Both the position numbers and the translations under genes were made by a program. A stretch of 64,000 nt of DNA from an uncultured Christensenella sp. (GTDB lineage Bacteria; Bacillota; Clostridia; Christensenellales; Borkfalkiaceae): positions 1 through 64,000 of the forward strand of contig CAJKUC010000007.1 of the NCBI GenBank assembly GCA_905203015.1. The letters run 5' to 3'. Shown here in pieces: positions 55,401 through 62,751 of the stretch. Position 1 is the stretch's first letter, and every line of letters starts with the position of its first letter. The notes beneath the pieces are model-generated. The model did no database searches and was not told the DNA's origin. It saw nothing but the letters and a program-made list of their open reading frames with translations.

Positions 55401-56284
55401 TCGATTACGTTTCCGCGGCTACCTCTTTTGAAGGCTCGCAGCACAACTCCCTCGTGATTTCGTTCACGCTGAACGGTATGCACGAAGATCTGAACAGTTT
55501 CTGGGGCGCGGATAAACTGGATTACGTTGCGGATTATATGCTGATCAACGGCAAGAAGGTTTCCGATCTGATCAAGGAAGGCAAAGTCACCCGTCTTGCG
55601 GTGTGGACTTCGCAACTTGTAATCCACCTCGACACGAACTCTCTCGTGCCCGCTACGTGGGTGGATAAACGCACCGACAAGAATGATCCGAACGACAAAG
55701 GACAGCATTACGTGGAAGGCGTTTCCGAAGTGGTGAAAACGGTGACGTTCCTGCCCGGATTCCAGTGGTACACCGTGAACGGCGTGCTGGCGGGAGACCT
55801 TTGGGGCAACGACAACGCTTATCAGTATGCCACGCCGATTCCCGGCGCCGTGCTGAAAGAAACGATTACCATCAGAAACGAAGACGGCTACGGCTGGACG
55901 AGACCTTTGAAAACGGACGGAAACAACAACATCGCTTCCGACGCTCTTACGATCGTATCGCTGCCGAACAAAACCGTTTACGCGCCCGGCGAAAGACTGG
56001 AACTTGCCGGATTACAGATCAAAGCGAAATACGAAGACGGCGGCGAAGAGATCATCACCGTAGGCGCAAGCGAAATCGACGGCTTTAAAAAGGACGTGAC
56101 GGGCAAGCAAACCCTTTCCTACACCTACTTCGGGCAGACCGTAACCTTCGACATCACCGTGGAAGAACCGCAGCCCGAAAAGAAGAAAGGCTGCCGCGGC
56201 GCGATTGTATCCTCCGCAGGCGTATTCGCCCTCGGCGTTGCCGCTCTGGCGTTTGTATTCGGGAAAAAAGAAAATGAAGAATAA
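52412..56284 (+). CDS. Large surface protein: four repeats of an unrecognised module alternating with seven Ig-like domains
   Basis: The 1290-residue protein has a signal peptide (1 to ~39) and then a regular A-Ig-Ig order repeated. A modules are at ~45-195, ~360-512, ~684-830 and ~991-1157. Bacterial Ig-like (group 3) domains are at ~198-271, ~277-355, ~524-598, ~603-681, ~832-906, ~910-988 and ~1176-1251, each ending like AGEKTVTVTYxGxTVT. A modules 2-4 share NGK..xxL..EGK..RL, a His-Asp strand and LLPGF-type ends; I know no family for them. The C-terminus is a single helix (~1262-1284) after KKKGCRG, ended by KKENEE, and is not LPXTG. It is cotranscribed with the importer, so a glycan-binding cell-surface role is likely but inferred. 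Confidence 0.85.
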   Translation: MIKKAGKKWLIATLGMCTALTVSVGAATFGNNDEIPANAAEKEVEDIIDLSKGIKESVGQPNGDAAGNALNFHFKNVNMADGSYLEKLMGDYVVVSTASASKTVTQWTSDAGGTRAFRMAVYGGGMYLMCENNVLSVDSIQYVTFKKGFTLYEGTDGTDGDWVFTRTASTKVEGTEFPSDLKLYVNRTAGMYQYAAASLSIASAPAKTSYTTGDTFDPAGMTIAVATETNGTKTIAVSSAMCTADLSEAGEKTVTISYGGQTVTQNITVNDPAKILTGIAYKSGSISIEQNGTFGQMTLNDLKATATYEGGETKEIAVTADMISVDPSEPGERKGKIVYAEGNTAMTCDITVTVTERTSDYTAENMYVIPQDGYYAGENGANLKLNDSGISIWFTTNAGFGKETAFQGLTGGTDGWYDGDAFKAVYGEIKSHVLLNGKTFDELNAEGAGLARLCMGWFGEGQYCLRVHTDGTFRYSDLKTVTLLRGFQMYGNTGKALGAKTPCDYTFEVVDKPGTTDKMPVRKTESISIVSAPAKTVYTKGDKFESSGMTVKAVYTDGGEKTFSVKDRMISYDFSEAGTKDVTVTYNGATVVQTVTVNEPVATITGIAVKDNAKLFLKQYSLTSELTPDAKIVVSYSDDTTEEIALTLDMISGYTNETTGDFKATVTYKGNTCEIGYTVAAYSGKSYFKGVNYAPIYGTEGTGYATLNGIDDITEGLKALWDVDKAQSLVIGKTNGDLVTINGVTLTQLVKEGKMARMLMYGKNFGFHSDDAAFMASLKNGAEICLLPGFAWVTNASDAWGKGTPETYVPIENAVITEPTYFCFKNGNVSKVIESVALNGTPKETYRQGDVIDVNGLTLSVKYKGFAAENVALTADMCDYDFTTAGEKTVSVTYDGKTLTFNVTVQDVYLTGITIVSEPTKKTYDFAIDNELDLTGFAVKAIYNNGTEEEINIDSLTIRGFDSHAFGVQTITAVYGEFNATFDVEVKNVSDGKYLGIDYVSAATSFEGSQHNSLVISFTLNGMHEDLNSFWGADKLDYVADYMLINGKKVSDLIKEGKVTRLAVWTSQLVIHLDTNSLVPATWVDKRTDKNDPNDKGQHYVEGVSEVVKTVTFLPGFQWYTVNGVLAGDLWGNDNAYQYATPIPGAVLKETITIRNEDGYGWTRPLKTDGNNNIASDALTIVSLPNKTVYAPGERLELAGLQIKAKYEDGGEEIITVGASEIDGFKKDVTGKQTLSYTYFGQTVTFDITVEEPQPEKKKGCRGAIVSSAGVFALGVAALAFVFGKKENEE

Positions 56285-58118
56285 AATGAAAATTGCAAGC
56301 GGTCTGCTTGCGTGTACGTTCGTTCTTTCCGCCGCTTCGTGCGGCGGGAACAACGACGCCGATCCGGATATTCCGGGCTATGACGAATCTCAACGCGTGG
56401 AAGACACGCGCAACATCACCGATCAGGAATACACCGCTTTGAACATCGCGGGAACGGACGACTACGGCAGAACGATCGTTACCGTCGACGGAAAATCGGA
56501 TGACGAAGCGTACGTGGGAATGTTCTTCTTCCTCTCTTTGGGACAACATTCCAATCACAGAGGCATTTACGATATCAGCAAGATCACGCAGGACGGGCTG
56601 GACCTCGACGCGTTCCAGGGAAATACGAGATCTTCTCCCCTTGGCTCGGCGCATTTCTGGGGCGAACCCGTGTTCGGATATTACAATTCCGCCGACGAAT
56701 GGGTGATCCGCAAACAGATCGAAATGCTTACGCTTGCGGGCATCGATTTCATCGCGCTCGATACTTCCAACGCGGTGACGTATCAATCCGTAACGGACGT
56801 GCTCTTCCCTATCATGCTGGAATACTACAACAAGGGCTGGAACGTGCCTAAGGTGATGTACTACATCGCCAACAACGACGGTAAAAACGAAACGTATCCC
56901 AAAACTTTACGCGAAGTGTACAACTATTTCTACGCAAACGATACGTATAAAGATCTTTGGTTCTGCCCGAACGGCAAGCCGATGATCACGCGTCACGAAC
57001 TGGCAAGCGACGAATTTTTATCTACGTTCGACGGCGGAATCTACCTCGATTTCTTCGATTTCCGCACCCGTCAGTGGCCGATCAACGACTATGAAAAGCC
57101 CGACGGCGCGGCATGGATGGAATTCGAGTATCCGCAACCGCTGCACACCGACTGGATCAGCATTTCCGTAGCGCAGCATTACAGCGTGCGTTTCAGCGAT
57201 ACGGTAGGCACGCACGGCAGAGGCTGGGACGAAACCACCGGAAAGAACGATCACGAGAATTTCGGAAAAGGACTCAACTACCAGACGCAATGGGAAACGG
57301 CTTATAAGTACCAGAGCCTGGGGCAGACGGTGAAATACGCCTTCATCACGGGCTGGAACGAATGGGTGGCGGAAAAGATGTACGATTCCAAAACGAATAC
57401 CTATTTCACCGTGGATACGTTCGACGAAGAATATTCGCGGGATATAGAGCCCAGCGTAAACAGCAAAGTGGCGGACAATTTCTACATGCAGACCATCCGT
57501 AACATCCGCACTTTCAATTACACCGAGGCTAAGCATTACGTTTATCCCAAACTGACGATCGACGCATCCGTCGACGATTCGCAGTGGAACTCCGTACGTT
57601 CTTACGTGGATTTCACGGGAGATTGCAAAGACAGAAACTCGAAAGGCATGGTGGGCAGCGTCACCTACACGGATACTTCGGGCAGAAACGACATCGAAAC
57701 CGTGAAAGTGGCGCGCGACGACGAATATATGTACTTCCGCGTAACCACGGCGGACGACGTAACGCCGTATCAGAGCGGCGACGAGAAATGGATGAACATT
57801 CTCATCAAAACCGACAACGCAAGAAATCAATGGAACGGCTACAATTACGTGCTGAACCGTTCGGTGGACGGCAATAAAACGGCGGTGATGAAAGCGGACG
57901 GGAAAGGCGGCCTGACGAAAAAAGCCGACGGGGAAGTGTACGTTTACGGAAAAACGATGATCGTGAAAGTGAAACTTTCCGATCTCGGATTATCTTCCAC
58001 GAACTACCATATAGAATTCAAAGTGGCGGATAACGTTGCGGATTACGATCACGTCGAACTGTATCGTTCGGGCGACGCCGCGCCGATCGGCAGACTCAAC
58101 TATTCTTACGGCTATTAA
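56274..58118 (+). CDS. Lipoprotein with GH99/GH71-like catalytic barrel and CBM9-like tail
   Basis: The 614-residue protein has a lipoprotein signal (LSAASC, Cys23). A barrel-like domain (~75-420) carries WVIRKQIEMLTLAGIDFIAL and FITGWNEWVAE (WNEW at 361-364), the pattern of GH99/GH71-like and WbsX-like proteins. A C-terminal domain (~424-614, LTIDASVDDSQWNSVRSYVD and so on) resembles family 9 carbohydrate-binding modules. It probably cuts a glycan outside the cell, possibly at alpha-mannosidic links if GH99-like, but the linkage is not readable. The ATG at 56274 overlaps the surface-protein gene by 11 bases; ATG 56286 is an alternative. Confidence 0.65.
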   Translation: MKNKMKIASGLLACTFVLSAASCGGNNDADPDIPGYDESQRVEDTRNITDQEYTALNIAGTDDYGRTIVTVDGKSDDEAYVGMFFFLSLGQHSNHRGIYDISKITQDGLDLDAFQGNTRSSPLGSAHFWGEPVFGYYNSADEWVIRKQIEMLTLAGIDFIALDTSNAVTYQSVTDVLFPIMLEYYNKGWNVPKVMYYIANNDGKNETYPKTLREVYNYFYANDTYKDLWFCPNGKPMITRHELASDEFLSTFDGGIYLDFFDFRTRQWPINDYEKPDGAAWMEFEYPQPLHTDWISISVAQHYSVRFSDTVGTHGRGWDETTGKNDHENFGKGLNYQTQWETAYKYQSLGQTVKYAFITGWNEWVAEKMYDSKTNTYFTVDTFDEEYSRDIEPSVNSKVADNFYMQTIRNIRTFNYTEAKHYVYPKLTIDASVDDSQWNSVRSYVDFTGDCKDRNSKGMVGSVTYTDTSGRNDIETVKVARDDEYMYFRVTTADDVTPYQSGDEKWMNILIKTDNARNQWNGYNYVLNRSVDGNKTAVMKADGKGGLTKKADGEVYVYGKTMIVKVKLSDLGLSSTNYHIEFKVADNVADYDHVELYRSGDAAPIGRLNYSYGY

Positions 58119-58128
58119 ACAAATGCTT

Positions 58129-58161
58129 GTCCGCTGCGGTCGGCGGTAGATCGCAGCGGAC
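58129..58161 (+). other. Stable intra-operon hairpin
   Basis: GTCCGCTGCG (58129-58138) pairs perfectly with CGCAGCGGAC (58152-58161), and only TCTCCCTTT follows. It may be a leaky terminator or an mRNA-stabilising structure separating the importer and surface genes from the enzyme genes. Confidence 0.6.
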
Positions 58162-58203
58162 TCTCCCTTTGAAAAAACAATTTTTTAAAGACAAATTCAA
58201 ACC

Positions 58204-58971
58204 ATGAAAAAATTACATTTTATTGTGGCATTGTTTCTTGCCTGCGCCTGCGTTACGGGCTGCTCCCCCTCTTCTTCCGATAAGACGGACGACGATCGGA
58301 AGAAACAGCCGGGCGGAAGTTATAAAACGGCTTTTTTAGGCGACAGCCTTACGGATAAAGGCGTATATTCCGATATCGTCACCACGCACTACACCGATTA
58401 TTTATACGACAATTGTTCTTTTATCTCTTCTATTCAGAACGTGGGTTATGCGGGATCGTGCATCGCGGGGCTGCCCGGAAAGCAGGGCGTAAATCCCTCC
58501 TTCGTGCAACGCTACACGCAGATCGCGTCAAACGCGGATCTTATCGTGGTACTCGGCGGAACGAACGATTTCGGCTACGGTTCGCCGAATCTTTCCAATC
58601 CGCTCGGAGAATACGGCGATTCTTCGCAGGAAACTTTTTACGGGGCTCTGAAAGTGCTGATCGACGGCTTCGGCGAAAATTACCCCGAAGCGAAAGTGGT
58701 GTTCGTTACGCCGCTTTACAGAAAAGAGCAGGAATCGAACGGGATTCCCAACAAAAACAAATACGGGTTTACCCTCGCCGATTACGTAAACGCGATCAGA
58801 TATACATGCGAGCAGCGGAACGTCGCCTGTTTCGACGCATTCAACGAAATCACGGAAATCGACGCGTTCACTTACACGGAATACGAAGTAGACGGATTGC
58901 ATCTGAACAACGAAGGCAACGTTCTGCTGGGAAAATATCTCGCGGAAAAACTCACCGCGACGCTTGACTGA
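58204..58971 (+). CDS. SGNH/GDSL-hydrolase lipoprotein (probable carbohydrate esterase)
   Basis: The 255-residue protein has a lipoprotein signal (CACVTGC) and an SGNH hydrolase core. Block I is FLGDSLTDKG (nucleophile Ser), block III is GGTNDFGYG, and block V is DGLHLNNEG with the catalytic Asp and His. Such enzymes often remove acetyl groups from glycans. Its location beside deacetylases and glycosidases supports a debranching role; lipids or other esters cannot be excluded. The binding site ahead of ATG 58204 is poor. Confidence 0.85.
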   Translation: MKKLHFIVALFLACACVTGCSPSSSDKTDDDRKKQPGGSYKTAFLGDSLTDKGVYSDIVTTHYTDYLYDNCSFISSIQNVGYAGSCIAGLPGKQGVNPSFVQRYTQIASNADLIVVLGGTNDFGYGSPNLSNPLGEYGDSSQETFYGALKVLIDGFGENYPEAKVVFVTPLYRKEQESNGIPNKNKYGFTLADYVNAIRYTCEQRNVACFDAFNEITEIDAFTYTEYEVDGLHLNNEGNVLLGKYLAEKLTATLD

Positions 58972-58982
58972 GAGGCAAAATC

Positions 58983-61238
58983 ATGAATTACACGTTTAAC
59001 GAAAAAAAAGGCATTTTCACGCTGTATAATCCCGAAACGGGAAAAGACTGGAGCAATCATTTTTTCAACGATTTAAGTTACATTATGAGCGTTACGCACA
59101 CGGGCTCGACCTTTTCGCGCTACGTGGATAAAAATTCCGTGCAGGTGACGCTGAATTGCCCCCTTTCCTCTTTTCTTTATCTTCGCGACGCGGAGAGCAA
59201 AAAATACTGGAATATCGCGGGCTACCCTTCTCTGAACAAAATCAGCCGCTACAAATGCGAGCACGGGCAGCAATTCACGCGTATTTCGTCGCAGGCGCAT
59301 AAAATCGCCGCGTCGATCACCTATGCCATCGCGCAAAACGATACGCGCGAAGTGTGGAAAGTCACCCTGAAAAACAACGACGACAGGCAAAGAACAATTG
59401 ATTTGTTTCCCGTCACCGCTTTTGATCTGAACGGTTTTGCACAGCCCGTGTATTACAGTTCCGTCACCACTTCTTTCACTCAATTCGTAAAAGAAGCGAA
59501 CGCGGTGTTCAACGAAAATCACGATCCCTACCGCCCGCACGAATTGTCTTCGGGATACATCCTTTCCAGCGAACCGGTATATTCTTACGACGGCAACTAC
59601 GAAAAATTCATCGGCACGATGGGCACGCAGACGAAGCCGTATATTCTCGAGCACGGGCTGGATTGCACCCGCTCTTCGGCAACGGTGAGAATGCGCGGAG
59701 GGATTCTGCAAAACCGCGTGACGCTTGCCGCGCACGAATCGAAAACCGTCTATTTCGTGCTGGGGCTGATTAAAAGCAAAGACGAACTGATCGGAAGATA
59801 CGCGGATATCGTAGGAGAATGCGAAAAGATCATAAACGACGCGACGGAAGGCGAAGCGCGTTTCGGCAATTTAAGGACGAACTGCCCCGAGCCGCAATTC
59901 AATCGCATTTTAAACTATTGGGCGGAACATCAGGTATCCTATTGCATGCTGGGCAAGAAAGCCGTAAGAGACAACGCGCAACTCGGCATGGCGATGCTGA
60001 ATTTCAATCTGCCGCTTGCAAAAAAGACAATCGACGAATGCGTTGCCCATCAATACAAAGACGGGCATGCCGTGCTCACCTGGTACCCCTATTTAGAGCC
60101 GAACATCTATTCCGATCCCTCCGCCTGGATGATTTACGCCGCCTGCGGCTACGTGAAAGAATCGGGAGATTTCGATTATCTGAAAAGAGAACTCGATTAT
60201 CTCGACGGCGGAAAAGCCACGGTTTACGAGCATCTGAAACAGGCGATCGTATGGTTTGAACGCAAGGACAATTACGGCGCGAACGGATTGCCGAGGATTC
60301 ATCATGCGGACTGGAACGACGCACTGAATATTCCCGACGACAAGGCGGAATCGGTGCTGATGGCAATGCTGATCTGCAAAGCGTACGATGATATGATCGA
60401 ACTCGCCTCGTATCTTAACGATCTGCCCTATGCGGAAACATTGAAGAAAGCGAAGCGGAAACTGGCGAAAATCACCAACGAAAAAGCGTTCAACGGCGAT
60501 TATTACGTGCGCGCGTTTTCAAAATTCGGCGTGGTGGGCGACAAATCGAACGAAAACGGCGGCAAAATCTACGTGAACCCGCAGAGTTGGTCGATTCTTT
60601 CGGGCGTGTGCCCGCAGGAGCGGCTGGATAAGGTGATCGCCGCCATGGATTCCACCGAAACCGACGAAGGGATTCCCATGTGTATGCCGCCGTACAAAAC
60701 TTACGACGAAACCGTAGGCAGAATGAGCGGCATGTTGCCCGGCGTTTACGAAAACGGCGGTATTTACAATCATGCGGGTTGCTTCAAAGTGATGGCGGAT
60801 TGCAGACTGGGCAGAGGCGACAATGCCGTAAACGCGCTGAAAAAAATCGCGCCCGACGGAAAATTCAATCCCTCTTCCGTAACGACCACCGAGCCGTATG
60901 TATTCACGAACTGCTATTTAAAGCACCCGTCCGTAGACATGCAGGTGGGCTTCTCCTGGCAGACGGGAACTTCCGCCTGGGGGCTGATGTGCTACTATGA
61001 AGGGATTCTCGGCTTACAGCGCGGCTACGACGGACTGCATATTTCCCCCGCCCTGCCCTCTTCCTGGAAGACGTGCGAGGCATACAGAAATTATCGCGGC
61101 AACCGTTTGCACATCAGATATGTGAACAAAGGAGGCAAAAACGTTCGCCTCACCGTAGACGGAAAGAAAATTTCCGGAAACGTCGTTCCCCTTTTCGACG
61201 ACGACGACGAGCACGAAATTAAGGCGGAACTGATCTGA
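58983..61238 (+). CDS. GH94-family glycoside phosphorylase
   Basis: The 751-residue cytosolic protein (no signal peptide) has the GH94 layout: a beta-sandwich N-terminal domain (~1-270), a linker, and an (alpha/alpha)6 barrel. The barrel carries HHADWNDALN (catalytic Asp region), GIYNHAGCF and GFSWQTGTSAWG, then a C-terminal beta cap. GH94 enzymes phosphorolyse beta-linked disaccharides (cellobiose, chitobiose, laminaribiose and others) to sugar-1-phosphate, saving ATP. Which one applies here is unknown. GAGAGG precedes ATG 58983, 11 bases after the esterase gene, and its stop overlaps the next start. Confidence 0.9.
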   Translation: MNYTFNEKKGIFTLYNPETGKDWSNHFFNDLSYIMSVTHTGSTFSRYVDKNSVQVTLNCPLSSFLYLRDAESKKYWNIAGYPSLNKISRYKCEHGQQFTRISSQAHKIAASITYAIAQNDTREVWKVTLKNNDDRQRTIDLFPVTAFDLNGFAQPVYYSSVTTSFTQFVKEANAVFNENHDPYRPHELSSGYILSSEPVYSYDGNYEKFIGTMGTQTKPYILEHGLDCTRSSATVRMRGGILQNRVTLAAHESKTVYFVLGLIKSKDELIGRYADIVGECEKIINDATEGEARFGNLRTNCPEPQFNRILNYWAEHQVSYCMLGKKAVRDNAQLGMAMLNFNLPLAKKTIDECVAHQYKDGHAVLTWYPYLEPNIYSDPSAWMIYAACGYVKESGDFDYLKRELDYLDGGKATVYEHLKQAIVWFERKDNYGANGLPRIHHADWNDALNIPDDKAESVLMAMLICKAYDDMIELASYLNDLPYAETLKKAKRKLAKITNEKAFNGDYYVRAFSKFGVVGDKSNENGGKIYVNPQSWSILSGVCPQERLDKVIAAMDSTETDEGIPMCMPPYKTYDETVGRMSGMLPGVYENGGIYNHAGCFKVMADCRLGRGDNAVNALKKIAPDGKFNPSSVTTTEPYVFTNCYLKHPSVDMQVGFSWQTGTSAWGLMCYYEGILGLQRGYDGLHISPALPSSWKTCEAYRNYRGNRLHIRYVNKGGKNVRLTVDGKKISGNVVPLFDDDDEHEIKAELI

Positions 61239-61951
61239 TGGGCGAAAAATTCCTCGTGATGAGCCTCGACGACGGCGTGACTCAGGATGAAAGAGTGATC
61301 TCCGTTTTCAGAAAATACGCTCTTACGGCAACGTTCAATCTCAACGCGGGCAGGCTCGGCGAACGGGAAGAAATTCCCGTTCCCGCCTACGACGGCAAAC
61401 CGTTGCGGCACGATAAAGTGTCGCCCGAGCAGGTGAGAAACGGCTTATACGACGGCTTCGAGACGGCGTGCCACGGCTTTACGCACGCGTATCTTCCGAG
61501 CCTTACGGAAAGCGGGATAATAAAAGAGATCGGCGACGACTATGACGAAATTTTCCGCCTGACGGGAAAAAAGCCGCGCGGGATAGCCTACGCGGGCCCC
61601 ACCCCGAATTACAACGAAGCGGTGATAAAAGCGATACAGAAAAGCCGCCCCCTTTATTACGGAAGAACGATCGACGAAACGCACGGCTTTTCTCTGCCGC
61701 AGGATTTTTTGCGCTGGAACCCTACATGCCAGTTCCGCGGCGACGAACTGTTGCCGCGTGCGGAAGAATTTTTCGATCTTACGCCGCAGAAAAGCGACGC
61801 GCTGTTTTTCGTCTGGGGGCATTCCTACGAATTCGATCTGGGGCTTGAATGTTGGGACAAACTGGAATATTTCTGCAGGGAAGTTTCGGCGAGAAAGGAT
61901 ATTACCTGCCTCACCTGCGAAGACTTTTACGATCGATTCAAAAAGCAATGA
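61238..61951 (+). CDS. NodB-type polysaccharide deacetylase-like protein, cytosolic
   Basis: The 237-residue protein has a carbohydrate-esterase-4-like fold. The metal motif starts with MSLDDG, HGFTH is the His-x3-His element, and IAYAGPTPNY replaces the usual AYPGG. WGHSYEFDL lies toward the end. There is no signal peptide, so it should act on imported oligosaccharide, presumably by removing N- or O-acetyl groups before or after GH94. It overlaps GH94 by one base (TGATG). The altered third motif leaves room for a different specificity. Confidence 0.8.
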   Translation: MGEKFLVMSLDDGVTQDERVISVFRKYALTATFNLNAGRLGEREEIPVPAYDGKPLRHDKVSPEQVRNGLYDGFETACHGFTHAYLPSLTESGIIKEIGDDYDEIFRLTGKKPRGIAYAGPTPNYNEAVIKAIQKSRPLYYGRTIDETHGFSLPQDFLRWNPTCQFRGDELLPRAEEFFDLTPQKSDALFFVWGHSYEFDLGLECWDKLEYFCREVSARKDITCLTCEDFYDRFKKQ

Positions 61952-62751
61952 AAAAAATCATTTCGATTGTTTCTGCAATCATTTTATGTTTATTATGCGC
62001 GGGTTGCAACGCAAAGGCGGAAGAAAACACTATGGCTGCTCCGAAAAAATATTTTACGCTGAGTTTCGACGACGGCACTTATGAAGACGAAAAACTGATC
62101 GCGTTATTGAAAAAATACGATATTCCCGCTTCTTTTTGCATCAATACGGGGCTGATGGACGGAAACGACGTGATCGAAGTGGCGGGAAACTGGCGGCGCA
62201 TGGATTTCGATTACGCCAAAGACAACGCCGTATACAGCGGCTTCGACGTGATTTCCCATGCGTATACGCATAAAGAATTCACCCGTTTAAGCGACGAAGA
62301 AATCGTGTCTCAGACGAAAAGCGACTGCGGGAAAATCAAAGAACTTACGGGGAAAAGCCCCGTGGGGATTGCCTATCCCGGCGGCACGGCGTATTACGAC
62401 GACAGAACGATAAACGTTCTGCTTTCCGAAACGAATATTCGTTTCGCGCGGGATACCGACGATACGTACGGCTTTGCTTTGCCGGAAAACTTTATGGCAT
62501 GGAAGCCTACTTGCAGCCTGCTCGACGGCAGACTGATGGATCTTGCCCAAAAATTTGCAGAGAGCGAAGCCACGGAAGACATGCTGTTTTACGGATGGGA
62601 TCATCCGTGGGCGTTGACAGCGTATAACGCATGGAAAAAAATCGAGGAATTTCTTTCGTATATTTCCGGCCGGAACGATATCGTGTACGTTACGAATTCG
62701 GAATTTTACGAATTATATAAAGATAAAATTCCGTCAAAAGGATTATGGTAA
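61948..62751 (+). CDS. NodB-type polysaccharide deacetylase-like lipoprotein
   Basis: The 267-residue paralog of the previous gene carries a lipoprotein signal (LCLLCAGC). Its core motifs are SFDDGTYEDE (metal Asp pair), HAYTHKEF and GIAYPGGTAYYDD, and YGFALPENFMAWKPTC is shared in pattern with the cytosolic copy (HGFSLPQDFLRWNPTC). It is predicted to deacetylate the glycan at the outer membrane face. ATG 61948 overlaps the preceding stop as ATGA; a longer reading from 61849 lies inside the previous gene and is rejected. Confidence 0.8.
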   Translation: MKKIISIVSAIILCLLCAGCNAKAEENTMAAPKKYFTLSFDDGTYEDEKLIALLKKYDIPASFCINTGLMDGNDVIEVAGNWRRMDFDYAKDNAVYSGFDVISHAYTHKEFTRLSDEEIVSQTKSDCGKIKELTGKSPVGIAYPGGTAYYDDRTINVLLSETNIRFARDTDDTYGFALPENFMAWKPTCSLLDGRLMDLAQKFAESEATEDMLFYGWDHPWALTAYNAWKKIEEFLSYISGRNDIVYVTNSEFYELYKDKIPSKGLW

